Positions 8,091-16,760 of a stretch of 57,665 nucleotides of DNA are shown here, one piece after another. The stretch comes from Muribaculaceae bacterium (lineage in GTDB: Bacteria; Bacteroidota; Bacteroidia; Bacteroidales; G3-4614), in assembly GCA_017546805.1 (NCBI GenBank), contig JAFYRT010000019.1:1-57665 (forward strand). Direction: 5' to 3'. The notes under the pieces are model-generated. The model saw nothing but the letters and a program-made list of their open reading frames with translations, was not told where the DNA came from and made no database searches. Both the position numbers and the translations under genes were made by a program. Within the stretch, counting starts at the first letter, position 1; every line of letters begins with the position of its first letter.

Positions 8091-9929
8091 CTACTTAAGC
8101 CTCTGCAATAATTTGTCGGCAAAGGGGAAAGACCCATTTTCGAGCAACATCTTCAAATCGATTTGTCCCATTTTAAAGAGGTCTAATAAAAACTCGTTTG
8201 AGGCAATACGATATACCGGCGACGATACCGATTCGGTTATATTTATGTCAAACTCCGCATTTTTGACCTCCTCCTCGCCTATCTTCTCCAACACTTCGAG
8301 ACTATCTTCTCCTACAATCTTTTGGTATCGCTCCATATCGTAGTATTGTTGTATTGTCTTCACAAGTTTGGTATCGCGGTCCACTCTAAAACATTTGAAA
8401 CTCTCAAATAGATCAACAAGATTTAATGATGAATTTTGTATTTGCTGTGCATATAGTGCATATGGTGTTCCCGACGGAGCGGCCTTACCCTGCATGGCTC
8501 CATGCACTCCCGATATATTATCGAACATTCTCATCTGAAGATTGAGCATATCATATGCTCCTACGTTTGTTCCGTTAACCGATATCTGTTGCGGCACAGG
8601 AGAGCCCGGACGCGGACGATACATTATTATTCCATTGTAACGAGTCCACTCCTCCATTACATCGCGAATTGTCATACCGTCTGGAATTTGGTCTTCGGGG
8701 AATAGCAACACTCCTTTTGCACTTGAACCCATTATAAAGTCGAGCATGGTTATCATTCGGTTTATATAACGTTGTTGGTCAATTACATCTTCCACCAAAG
8801 AGTGTACCTCGCCATCCACCAACGGATATAGTTTTATCACATATGGGTGAGAGCCATGCCAATAGGGTGTTTCTCCCTCGTCAAGGATATGCCCCAATGG
8901 AGAGAGATGACGATAATACCAGACCTTATCAATGAACCATTGGGTATTTATCAAAGGAACTTCTTCTTTACCCACACCCTGCTCTGCAGCCTCTCTTATT
9001 CGTCGGGCATTCTCTGCCTCAATATCATCCAACGCTGTTATTTCGGCTTTGTATATTGTTCCCGAAAGGGTATCGTGACATTTTAAACGCTCTCTGCTCT
9101 CGTTGTGCCAAACCTCTATTACTCTGCACATATTATTTTCTGATGGAGTATAAAAATCGAGGTTATCTATAGGCTCTTTCGACAATGTGGGATAGCGTCT
9201 CTCAAACTCAGCATCCCTCACATCGCTATATATTTGACGTAATGCCACCGCTCGTTCTCTGTTTCCTTTTGCGTAACGCGATATTAAATCGGCTATAGGC
9301 ATATCGTGCAACTCACCTATTAGATTGCAATCATTGTGGCGAATATCGCTCATTTGATTAAAAAAAATTCGAGAAGGCGCTACCTCATCAACCCAAACAT
9401 CGGTTTTTCCATTGCGTGTCTCGTACAATATTTTATGGGCGCAACTACCCGATATAACAAACTCCTCAAGAGTGCGACCATCCAATTCCCAAACCCTGTT
9501 ATGCTGATGTGCATACTCTACGGCATTGCTCAAAATCTCGCCAAGGGTTTGCTCGTTTCTGTCGCGAGCCACACAAACAGGCTGGGTTATCATTGAGCGA
9601 AATTGCCCAACTATGTTTTTTACCAACTGCCTGATGAGGTTATTCTTCAAAGGAACCTTTCCCTGCTCCTTAAGATACTGCTCCTCGGTTATGGTACGAC
9701 CGTCGGAGAGAGTTATCAAATCGCTCCACTGACGACCAAAGGTGTAGTTACGGTTTCGGATACGGTTTTCGCGAAACTCCTGTAACTCATCCCATGCTCT
9801 GTATGCCATCAGCAACGACTCTTTATCCTCCTTGAAATTTTGCTCTTTAACTCTTTTTTTCTCGTCTTGTTGTGGTAGTAAATTCGTTTTGTTAAAACGC
9901 CTGAAATCAATCTTTTTTTGCTTCTTCAT
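8091..9929 (-). CDS. phage portal protein (P22-like podoviral type)
   Basis: The 612-residue protein has the character of a podoviral portal. Its N-terminus is charged (MKKQKKIDFRRFNK), followed by a YRAWDELQEFRENRIRNRNY region, a mixed alpha/beta core with DVWVDEVAPSRIFF, and a long C-terminal part with YINRMITMLDFIMGSSAKGVLLFPEDQ and the helical crown-like end. Portals form the dodecameric ring through which DNA enters and leaves the capsid and which docks the tail. The gene is transcribed away from all other phage genes in the block, diverging from the gp10-like gene. No terminase is adjacent, which is unusual because portal and terminase genes normally sit together. Assignment rests on overall sequence character rather than on a short diagnostic motif. 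Confidence 0.75.
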   Translation of the reverse strand: MKKQKKIDFRRFNKTNLLPQQDEKKRVKEQNFKEDKESLLMAYRAWDELQEFRENRIRNRNYTFGRQWSDLITLSDGRTITEEQYLKEQGKVPLKNNLIRQLVKNIVGQFRSMITQPVCVARDRNEQTLGEILSNAVEYAHQHNRVWELDGRTLEEFVISGSCAHKILYETRNGKTDVWVDEVAPSRIFFNQMSDIRHNDCNLIGELHDMPIADLISRYAKGNRERAVALRQIYSDVRDAEFERRYPTLSKEPIDNLDFYTPSENNMCRVIEVWHNESRERLKCHDTLSGTIYKAEITALDDIEAENARRIREAAEQGVGKEEVPLINTQWFIDKVWYYRHLSPLGHILDEGETPYWHGSHPYVIKLYPLVDGEVHSLVEDVIDQQRYINRMITMLDFIMGSSAKGVLLFPEDQIPDGMTIRDVMEEWTRYNGIIMYRPRPGSPVPQQISVNGTNVGAYDMLNLQMRMFDNISGVHGAMQGKAAPSGTPYALYAQQIQNSSLNLVDLFESFKCFRVDRDTKLVKTIQQYYDMERYQKIVGEDSLEVLEKIGEEEVKNAEFDINITESVSSPVYRIASNEFLLDLFKMGQIDLKMLLENGSFPFADKLLQRLK

Positions 9930-10024
9930 AACTAATCTGTTTTTAATGTTTTTTGTGATGCAAATAAAAGATGTGCGAGTTATAATTCGGTGTTATATCT
10001 ATCTGTTCTCGCCTGTTATCTTCA

Positions 10025-10037
10025 TATAATTTTACCA
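10025..10037 (+). promoter_or_regulatory. shared 13-mer upstream of phage unit 1
   Basis: TATAATTTTACCA lies 55 nt before the ATG at 10093. The identical 13-mer recurs at 13968-13980 upstream of the scaffold gene. It contains a TATAAT core unlike the host TAnnTTTG box, so it may be a phage-type promoter or operator. Confidence 0.4.
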
Positions 10038-10092
10038 GCTCATGCAACTGCTCTTGGTCTATTTTTGCTCAAAATTTTAATTGAAGTTTATT

Positions 10093-12681
10093 ATGGAAAA
10101 GTTTTCGAAAGAGATTGAACTTTTAGGCATCTCGAATAGCAATGTTGCTGATATTTGTGAAGATGGCGCATGTTGCGATATTATAAATATGCGCAACAGC
10201 AATGGCATATGGAACGTTTGCAATATGCCCGAAAAGATTATTGAGTGTGATAATGGTTTGTGTAAATTTGTTCATTGCAACAACGACTTCTCTCACCTGA
10301 TATCCTACGATGGAAGTAGGGTATATTGGGAAGCGAATATTAATGAGAATGTGTGCGAAAGAGTAAAAACTCCCATTGCAGAGATTGACGATGTTGTATC
10401 GTTTGAAGCAATGGGCAATGTTCTTGTTTCGGTTTGTAAAAGCGGAAATCAATACTCCATATTTAATAATGGGGTATATTCTCATATTGGCAATATTGAG
10501 ACTCCGTTATTGAATTTCAGACTTAAAAATTTTATAGAATCGAGCCACTACCTTCCGGGAATCACCCTGCCAACATATATGAGCAGTACAATAAGCAATG
10601 TACTAAATTATCAGCATATAGCAAAGACATTCTATGAAACCACCGTAATGGAGATGGCAAACAGCGCCAATAAGGATAAATGTTTTAACTCTCCGTTTTT
10701 GATAAGATACGCAATACGCCTTTTTGATGGTTCGTATATTAAACCCTCTGCCCCAATCCTTATGTTTCCCGAACAAAACATAAAAGAGGTCTTTAGAAGG
10801 AATATTACGATAGAGTCAACAGATGCAGGATACGTGACATCGCCATTATACACAACATATAAGAACTATTATCTCTATTTCGAAGCAAGTTCGTTACCTT
10901 CGGACGAATGGAATGATATTATAAGCAGCATAGATGTTTTTATTTCTAAACCATTGTCAATTGCATCGGATAATTTCTACGATGTGAAAGAGCATGGCAT
11001 TTCTGCCGATAACAAGACGTTCTATGTGGATTTGGAGCTTCCTACGCTATCAGACAAAGAGATTAAAAAGAAGATTGCCGAGGAATCGCTTTTTTTCAAG
11101 ATTGCATCATATAAATTGTCGGAACTAAGGGAGGAGAAGACTTTTGAAGATCCTATCATCTCACCGGTTTCGATTGATGAGATTCCAACTCAAGAGGCTC
11201 TTGCCATAGACAATTTCTCGCACTACAACTTTAGTGGAGATGTATGTTTTTTATATAATTCACGATTTCATGTTGGCAATATTCGCAGATATTTACCTCT
11301 CCCTTTTAATATCTCGAGTTTTATTGTTCCACAAAACATGTTTAACGGACACACAAGCGAATGCGAGATTAAGGGTATAACTAATTGTCATATCAGAGTT
11401 CTGGTAAAAGCAACTTCAGAAGATAAATATATTGAGACCGATTGCACTGTCTCAAAAGAGGGATTTTTAACTCCGTTTATATCATATCCTGATAGCAGAG
11501 CCATCCAAATGGAGATATGGCTTAAACATGAAGATGGAACAAAACGTTACATTTCCCTTCCGCTTATCAGGTCAACCGTGGAGAATATGGCATATTTCAT
11601 CAATGATGAATATAAGGGCATTGAGCCAACAGAGTTCGAAGGAGAGATACCAACAGAAAAGAGATTCGATTATGACTATTTCCCAAATTTATTAAGAGTG
11701 TCGAACAGCGAAAATCCTTTCTATTTTCCTCAAGAATTAAATTATAGTGTATCAAATGGAGAGATTTTAAATATTGCCACCGTTACAACAGAACTATCGC
11801 AGGGAAGATATGGGGATTTTCCTCTATATATATTTACCTCTGACGGTATTTGGGCTCTACAACATGGCGACGGAGATGTTATATACAAATCGTTGCTACC
11901 CGTAAGCCGAGATATTGCGCTATCTAAAAACGGAATTGTAAACACCGACAAAGCTATTGTATTTTTATCGGAGAAGGGGTTGATGATTCTTAATGGTAGT
12001 GAAGTTTCTCAACTCTCGTCTTTTGGGTTGGAACGACACGATTCGATAAACGAAATTGAGGTTGAGGGCAGAGAGTTCGGTATAAAATCGGAACAAAAGA
12101 TAGTTGACACCTTTAAGCAGTATATTTCTGCATCAGATATAGAATTCAACTACAACAATAACGAATTGCTGTTCTTAAAAGAGGGAGAAAATTATCTATA
12201 TTCATTTTCGCTAAACAGTGGGATGTGGAGCAGAATCAGATTCTCGGATAAAGCAATGCTGTCGTTTATAAAATTCTATCCACAACTGCTCATCTCTGAT
12301 AGCGAAGGCGATGTCTATAATTTATCAAAGGAAGGAAAAGAGTCTATCATGCCTTTTGCCTTTACAACTCGTGCAATTAAAGTTTCGAACAACTACACTC
12401 TTAAACAACTTAAAGAGGTTATTTTTAAAGGGGAGTTCAACTTTATCGACGAGAACGGTATGAGCCTCGAGCTGTTTGGTTCGAATTACCCCGATAGAGG
12501 ATTTCACACAATAGCAAAAGCTCATATTAAAAACTCTTTTGTTGATGGCGTCAGAATTTCTGTATATGCTCCTGCGTATAAATATTTCAGGATATCGGGT
12601 TACGGAAATGCCAAAAGCGGAATGAATATTAACAATATTCATCTCTCTTGCACCCTTAAATACAATTCAAGGATTAGGTAA
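10093..12681 (+). CDS. phage tail protein, P22 gp10-like tail hub/stabilisation protein
   Basis: The 862-residue protein starts at ATG 10093; the reading frame opens at a TTG at 10081, but the ATG gives the better start (MEKFSKEIELLGIS). Repeated beta-strand-rich segments resemble a propeller or hub. About residues 540-640 carry a stretch typical of this tail-protein group: RVSNSENPFYFPQEL, then GRYGDFPLYIFTSDGIWALQ, then GLMILNGSEVSQLS. In P22-like phages the gp10 hub plugs the portal and anchors the tail. It is divergently transcribed from the portal gene across a 160-bp spacer. The family name is recognition-based; that it is a phage virion protein is more secure than its exact position in the tail. 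Confidence 0.65.
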   Translation: MEKFSKEIELLGISNSNVADICEDGACCDIINMRNSNGIWNVCNMPEKIIECDNGLCKFVHCNNDFSHLISYDGSRVYWEANINENVCERVKTPIAEIDDVVSFEAMGNVLVSVCKSGNQYSIFNNGVYSHIGNIETPLLNFRLKNFIESSHYLPGITLPTYMSSTISNVLNYQHIAKTFYETTVMEMANSANKDKCFNSPFLIRYAIRLFDGSYIKPSAPILMFPEQNIKEVFRRNITIESTDAGYVTSPLYTTYKNYYLYFEASSLPSDEWNDIISSIDVFISKPLSIASDNFYDVKEHGISADNKTFYVDLELPTLSDKEIKKKIAEESLFFKIASYKLSELREEKTFEDPIISPVSIDEIPTQEALAIDNFSHYNFSGDVCFLYNSRFHVGNIRRYLPLPFNISSFIVPQNMFNGHTSECEIKGITNCHIRVLVKATSEDKYIETDCTVSKEGFLTPFISYPDSRAIQMEIWLKHEDGTKRYISLPLIRSTVENMAYFINDEYKGIEPTEFEGEIPTEKRFDYDYFPNLLRVSNSENPFYFPQELNYSVSNGEILNIATVTTELSQGRYGDFPLYIFTSDGIWALQHGDGDVIYKSLLPVSRDIALSKNGIVNTDKAIVFLSEKGLMILNGSEVSQLSSFGLERHDSINEIEVEGREFGIKSEQKIVDTFKQYISASDIEFNYNNNELLFLKEGENYLYSFSLNSGMWSRIRFSDKAMLSFIKFYPQLLISDSEGDVYNLSKEGKESIMPFAFTTRAIKVSNNYTLKQLKEVIFKGEFNFIDENGMSLELFGSNYPDRGFHTIAKAHIKNSFVDGVRISVYAPAYKYFRISGYGNAKSGMNINNIHLSCTLKYNSRIR

Positions 12682-12747
12682 AATAAAAAAATGTGTCATT
12701 GATGAAATTTTGTGATATTTTAATGAATTTAAGTAATCAATTTTATT

Positions 12748-12755
12748 TACTTTTG
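12748..12755 (+). promoter_or_regulatory. -7 box upstream of the outer-membrane protein gene
   Basis: TACTTTTG matches the host TAnnTTTG consensus and lies 43 nt before the ATG at 12798. No good TTTG is seen at the expected distance upstream. A host-type box here suggests this gene is expressed separately from the phage genes around it. Confidence 0.4.
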
Positions 12756-12797
12756 TCATATCCATTTTTAATAATCAATTAACTAAAAAATATCACA

Positions 12798-13592
12798 ATG
12801 AAAAAACTTGGAATTTTATCTATTCTTGTTGCCATTGCAATAGGAGTAAATGCTCAAAACATATTCGATAAGGGTTCTAAAAAGATTGATCTAACCATCG
12901 GTATTGGATCTGTAAGACACTTAGGCGCAACATTTGACCAACATGTAAATATGGAATGGGGTGTTGCAAAGATTGGCGATAAATTTACCATTGGTGTAGG
13001 TTTCGCAGTAAACAACTCTTATGGTGGAGTAAATGAATCGACAATTTACGGAGAGTATGATTACACCTATTCTCAAACATATACTACAAAAATAAAGAAT
13101 TCGCATAATCGTTGGGTACAATCGAGCGAAAAGAAAGATGTTAAAAGAGAGGGTTATGGTAGTGCAACAGCCAATGTGGGACGAGAAGACTTTAATACAA
13201 TGCTGACTGCATCGTTCCACTATAGTCCAATTAAAAAACTTGATACTTATGCAAAAATTGGATTGGGTGTTGGTTGCAAAACTTATGTATTTAATAAAAT
13301 AAGAAACGAAAATGGTTTCAAGGAGGCTAATATTAAAGACAAAAAAATATTGGATAACAGCGAAAGAAAGTCTTGGATAAGTTACAGTTACAACGACCTT
13401 GACAATGTTGAGTGGCAAGGTTATAAAGCTAAAGTTGCAGCTTCAATGGCTTTATATGTTGGTGCAACATATTACATTACTGACAACTGGGGTATTGATA
13501 CCCAAATAGGTATGATTAGTAGTAATCTTGAAGGTAAATACTATCCAAATTCATTCGGCATTTTTGCAGTTGGTGCTTCTTATAAATTCTAA
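12798..13592 (+). CDS. outer-membrane beta-barrel protein
   Basis: The 264-residue protein has a clear signal peptide (MKKLGILSILVAIAIGVNAQ, cleavage after residue 20). Amphipathic beta-strands follow, and the protein ends in FGIFAVGASYKF; a C-terminal aromatic residue is the usual outer-membrane insertion signal. Strand-like segments such as MTASFHYSPIKKLDTYAKIGLGVG and GWIDTQIGMISS-type stretches fit a small porin-like or OmpX-like barrel of about eight strands. No specific ligand can be assigned. It sits between the phage tail-hub and scaffold genes, has its own host-type -7 box and is followed by a terminator hairpin. It is therefore a separate unit: either a cargo gene of the phage block or a host gene caught between two phage segments. 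Confidence 0.75.
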   Translation: MKKLGILSILVAIAIGVNAQNIFDKGSKKIDLTIGIGSVRHLGATFDQHVNMEWGVAKIGDKFTIGVGFAVNNSYGGVNESTIYGEYDYTYSQTYTTKIKNSHNRWVQSSEKKDVKREGYGSATANVGREDFNTMLTASFHYSPIKKLDTYAKIGLGVGCKTYVFNKIRNENGFKEANIKDKKILDNSERKSWISYSYNDLDNVEWQGYKAKVAASMALYVGATYYITDNWGIDTQIGMISSNLEGKYYPNSFGIFAVGASYKF

Positions 13593-13678
13593 TTACATAG
13601 AGATTAGACAACAAGAGTATATGTCAAAAACAATATGAATCCAAGAAATTGGATTGATTCATAATAAATTTATCAACT

Positions 13679-13711
13679 GAGGGTGACCCAAAAGGAAAAC
13701 GGGTTACCCTC
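13679..13711 (+). terminator. terminator hairpin, repeat copy 1
   Basis: Arms GAGGGTGACCC and GGGTTACCCTC (10 of 11 Watson-Crick plus one G-T) enclose an 11-nt loop and are followed by TCTTGTCT. It follows the outer-membrane protein gene. The same hairpin design recurs at 21718-21751 and 39521-39551 with changed base pairs. Confidence 0.65.
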
Positions 13712-13722
13712 TCTTGTCTAAG

Positions 13723-13838
13723 GGTTGAATAAAAAGAGCTATTTTTAGGCTTGTGAAGACTCCAAAACCGCAGTTTACTAATCGTAAATGAGGATTTTGG
13801 AGACAAGCATAACGACAAAAGAGCCTTTTTAGTCAACC
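13723..13838. repeat. 116-nt fold-back repeat, copy 1
   Basis: The ends pair as a 17-bp, slightly imperfect stem (GGTTGAATAAAAAGAGCT with AGCCTTTTTAGTCAACC). Inside it, GCTTGT pairs with ACAAGC and CTCCAAAA with TTTTGGAG. About 100 of 116 positions recur at 21762-21880, both copies directly downstream of a terminator hairpin and in the same orientation. This could be a MITE-like fold-back element or a structured RNA. A minus-strand frame through it is judged not to be a gene. Confidence 0.7.
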
Positions 13839-14066
13839 TCTTCTTTTTCTGCATATTATCCTCACATAACCATCTCTAAATATCTGATATAATTTCTCAC
13901 ACATTCCTATAGCTCTATATTCAAACCTTTGCTCATAAATCAAAAATCACTATCAGAAATCAGTTTGTATAATTTTACCACACTCTCTCCCTCTTTTAGT
14001 ATTTCCTTTGCAGTGTAAAAACACCACAATAGTGTGGTAAAATACTAACTTAATATTTTTTGTTTT
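13839..14066. other. leader region of the scaffold-capsid unit
   Basis: No gene is seen between the fold-back repeat and the scaffold ATG. The stretch contains the 13-mer TATAATTTTACCA (13968-13980) shared with 10025-10037. It also contains overlapping complementary segments: TTTTACCACAC (13973-13983) pairs with GTGTGGTAAAA (14032-14042), TTAGTATTT (13996-14004) pairs with AAATACTAA (14040-14048), and ACCACA (14023-14028) can alternatively pair with TGTGGT (14033-14038). Confidence 0.5.
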
Positions 14067-14810
14067 ATGAAAAACTTTTATGAAAATGACGAAACTCTGC
14101 CACAAACTTCGCGCGGAGTAATCGTAAAGAGACTTATCAAACATTTCCCCGACAGAGATTTTGATAATGACGATGAGTTGTTTGAGGTGCTTGCAAATTA
14201 CGATGCAGACCTTGATGAACGTTTTGAAAAGTTGCGCAACGACCAAACCAAATTGGCACGCATCTTTACATCAAACCCCAAGATGGCAGGGTTCATCTCA
14301 ACTGTTATTGAAGGAGAAGATCCTTTGATTGCTTGTGTTCGCTACTTCGGTGGAGATGTATTGGAATGTGCCTACGACGAAAATCGTCTAATGCAACTTC
14401 GCAAAGAGAATGATGCCTACTTGCAACGTATGCATTCGTTTGCAAAAACCGAAAAGGAGATTGAGGAGAACTGGAAAATGAGTTCAAAATCAATTGAGCG
14501 TTTTAAGGAGTCAAAAGGAATGACCGACGAGGAGTTCGACCTCTTTATTGAAAAGGTTTGTCACTTGTGCGAACATGTCTTTATGTGCGACTTCAGTTTC
14601 GAGGTACTCGACACCCTTTTCAAAGGCATAAATTACGACACAGACATCGACATTGCCGAACAGGCCGGAGAGGTAAAGGGACGTAATCAACGTATAATCT
14701 TCAGCAAAGAGAAATCGACCGAGAGTTCTGCTCATTCCAAACACGATTCATCGGCAGATCTTACTCCTATGTTCGGACTCCGTCGCAGAAAAAGTGTTTG
14801 GGACTTATAG
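14067..14810 (+). CDS. probable phage scaffolding protein
   Basis: The 247-residue protein is acidic, highly charged and largely helical, without a signal peptide or membrane segment. The middle contains coiled-coil-like stretches (about 100-165, with NDAYLQRMHSFAKTEKEIEENWKM). The C-terminus is basic (FGLRRRKSVWDL), as in many scaffold proteins that bind coat protein through a basic tail. It lies immediately upstream of the major-capsid-like gene, the classical scaffold position. No catalytic motif is seen. The scaffold call is inference from position and composition; a head-associated or packaging-related protein is the alternative. Confidence 0.5.
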   Translation: MKNFYENDETLPQTSRGVIVKRLIKHFPDRDFDNDDELFEVLANYDADLDERFEKLRNDQTKLARIFTSNPKMAGFISTVIEGEDPLIACVRYFGGDVLECAYDENRLMQLRKENDAYLQRMHSFAKTEKEIEENWKMSSKSIERFKESKGMTDEEFDLFIEKVCHLCEHVFMCDFSFEVLDTLFKGINYDTDIDIAEQAGEVKGRNQRIIFSKEKSTESSAHSKHDSSADLTPMFGLRRRKSVWDL

Positions 14811-14811
14811 T

Positions 14812-14881
14812 TAATGAGGAATGAGAAATTCCTGATTGTGGCATAGCCACAAACTAATTGTTTTGGCTCATGCCAAAACGA
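14812..14881. repeat. small-hairpin repeat between scaffold and capsid genes
   Basis: Two units of the AATTAGG-linked family: GTGGC-ATA-GCCAC (14837-14849) and GTTTTGGC-TCAT-GCCAAAAC (14859-14878), joined by aaactaatt. The block separates two phage genes, so the repeat has moved into the phage block or came with it. It also argues against a capsid start codon at 14836. Confidence 0.65.
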
Positions 14882-14934
14882 AATCACATCGCAAAAAACA
14901 AAGTTTATTAACATTTAAAATTTTAGAAAGAGTT

Positions 14935-16323
14935 ATGAAAAAGATTTTTGAGTTTATTAAAAAGAATGACGTTTGGGTTCTATTAGCATTAGTTGCAATT
15001 ACATTGGTTATCGCTTACATGTCGGCAGATGCATCATGCGCTTTGGCAGCAGTAATTCCTTCGGCAAGTGTCGGCAAAATTGTTTCGGGAGAACCGCTGA
15101 CTCGCTCACTTGCTGCTCGCCATAGCGACGGACTTATTAAAAGTGCCATTGATGACAGAATTACAAAGATTCGACCTATGTCTACACCTATCGACCAACT
15201 TTCTCGTTGGGCTGGAGCACGCAAAGCAGATTCTATGGTTGTTGATTACTACTCTGTTGATATTAAACCTACCAAAGCAACTTTAAGTGTGGCATATACA
15301 GAACCTTCTGCTTCGGCAGTAACCTCAGCGGCTCAAAAGGTAACCATTACCACAAGCAATAACGATATTTTTGAGGTATCTGAGACATTGCTTGTTCAAG
15401 GGGTTAAGGGTTATGAGGCAGATGGCGTTACACCTGCCAAATCGGATTTGGTTCTATACATTACAAGTAAAGAGGAGAACGGCAACCTAAATGTATATGC
15501 CATTAATGGTAAGAAAATTGGTTCGATAGAGGGTTGTGTTCCTTCAATTCCTGCATCATCTACTCTAATCCGTATGGGACGTGCAGCTACAGAGTTGGAT
15601 GTTCAAACTGCTCAATTCGAAGCTCTTCCTGTTAAAGAGCAAAACAACTGCCAGATTTTTAAAATTCAAGTTGAACAATCTACATTCCAAAAAATTGCTG
15701 CGAAGAATGTTCCTTGGGACTTCAGCGATTCAGAGGAGGCAGCTATCTATGATATGCGTTTAGGTATGGAGAAAACTTTTATGTTTGGTGTTAAAAACAC
15801 TCTTTACGATTCTCGCAAGAAAGAGAATGTAATGCTTACCGGTGGTATCTGGTGGCAAGCAGGTAAGGAGTATGAATTTGATCCTTCAAAAGAGCTTACT
15901 CAAAACGACCTTATCGACATGATGAAAGAAGCATTTACAGGTAACGGTGGCAACAAACGCAAAGTGCTTATTGGTGGTAGCGACTTTATTGGCAGAATCA
16001 ACAAACTTGACGTCACAAAAGTTATCAGTGCAGAAGATGAGTTTGTAAAATGGGGCATCGATTTCTCTGAAATTCGCTCGAAATTTGGAAAATTCTATAT
16101 TCTTTACTCTGAGGTATTCGACGATTGCGGAATGAGCGATTACGGTTTTGCTTTCGATCCTGAGTTTATTACTCGCTGGGCACACGTTCCTTTCGGACAC
16201 CAAAAACTTGACCTTAAGAGTGCGGGTATTCGCAATACAGATGCTGTAGTTATGACAGAGGCAAGCTGTTTGACTCTTCGTTATCCCGCAGCCCATATGC
16301 GAATTGTTCCTAAAAAGGGTTAG
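14935..16323 (+). CDS. phage major-capsid-like protein with N-terminal membrane helix
   Basis: The ATG at 14935, preceded by AGAAAGAG, gives 462 residues. Residues about 12-30 (VWVLLALVAITLVIAYM) form a convincing transmembrane segment after a short basic N-terminus. The rest resembles tailed-phage coat proteins of the SU10/DUF5309 kind: a long N-terminal arm (SVGKIVSGEPLTRSLAARHSDG), paired beta strands, then an HK97-like P/A-domain region with KRKVLIGGSDFIGRI, FGKFYILYSEVFDDCG and GFAFDPEFITRWAH. The C-terminus is APDMRIVPKKG-like (AAHMRIVPKKG). Coat proteins normally have no membrane helix. Starting instead at Met29 (15019) would remove most of it, but there is no AG-rich ribosome site there. 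It could be a membrane-anchored or N-terminally processed coat. Confidence 0.68.
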   Translation: MKKIFEFIKKNDVWVLLALVAITLVIAYMSADASCALAAVIPSASVGKIVSGEPLTRSLAARHSDGLIKSAIDDRITKIRPMSTPIDQLSRWAGARKADSMVVDYYSVDIKPTKATLSVAYTEPSASAVTSAAQKVTITTSNNDIFEVSETLLVQGVKGYEADGVTPAKSDLVLYITSKEENGNLNVYAINGKKIGSIEGCVPSIPASSTLIRMGRAATELDVQTAQFEALPVKEQNNCQIFKIQVEQSTFQKIAAKNVPWDFSDSEEAAIYDMRLGMEKTFMFGVKNTLYDSRKKENVMLTGGIWWQAGKEYEFDPSKELTQNDLIDMMKEAFTGNGGNKRKVLIGGSDFIGRINKLDVTKVISAEDEFVKWGIDFSEIRSKFGKFYILYSEVFDDCGMSDYGFAFDPEFITRWAHVPFGHQKLDLKSAGIRNTDAVVMTEASCLTLRYPAAHMRIVPKKG

Positions 16324-16391
16324 TTATTTAAATAGTTGTCGGGGTAACCTGACAACTATTACATTTATTAAAATACAAAATAGGATAAGTT

Positions 16392-16751
16392 ATGAAAAGA
16401 TATAAGACTAACAGAGGTAATCTCAACTCGGTGATAAGGGTTGGAGATAACAATGTAAGAATAAAATTTGTAGCCGGAAGTGGAGGCATAGGTTATTTCG
16501 AAACGAACGATACTTCTCTTCAAAAAGCAATTGAAAAAGACTCGGGCTTTGGTGTTAAGTTTTTTGAAGACTCTCCCCTATGCGAGGCTATCCCAGAGTT
16601 TACAATTATTGATAATATCAACTCGTGGCAAGAGGCTCGTAAATTTCTGCAAAACGAACCCTATTGTGTTTCTCCACAAGATATATCATCCCCCAAAAAG
16701 ATAAAGTCTGTAGCAAAAAGCTTGGGATTGCAGTTTAAAAATTTAGAATAG
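16392..16751 (+). CDS. small phage protein of unknown function
   Basis: The 119-residue basic protein follows the capsid gene by 68 bp, with TAGGATAAG before its ATG. The first half is predicted beta (VIRVGDNNVRIKFVAGSGGIGYFET). The second half has IPEFTIIDNINSWQEARKFLQ and a helical C-terminus (KKIKSVAKSLGLQFKNLE). No known motif is recognised. Its place between the coat and the next small gene suggests a head-completion, decoration or connector role, but this is positional inference only. Confidence 0.6.
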   Translation: MKRYKTNRGNLNSVIRVGDNNVRIKFVAGSGGIGYFETNDTSLQKAIEKDSGFGVKFFEDSPLCEAIPEFTIIDNINSWQEARKFLQNEPYCVSPQDISSPKKIKSVAKSLGLQFKNLE

Positions 16752-16760
16752 CAAAGATGT

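Noticed and set aside
13624-13854. Minus-strand open frame of 76 codons across the fold-back repeat
   Set aside because: It lies entirely on the terminator and fold-back element, is interrupted in copy 2 and reads as translated structure; no ribosome site is evident.
14836-14934. Longer N-terminus for the capsid-like protein
   Set aside because: The extension is encoded by a small-hairpin intergenic repeat, and AGAAAGAG precedes the internal ATG at 14935.
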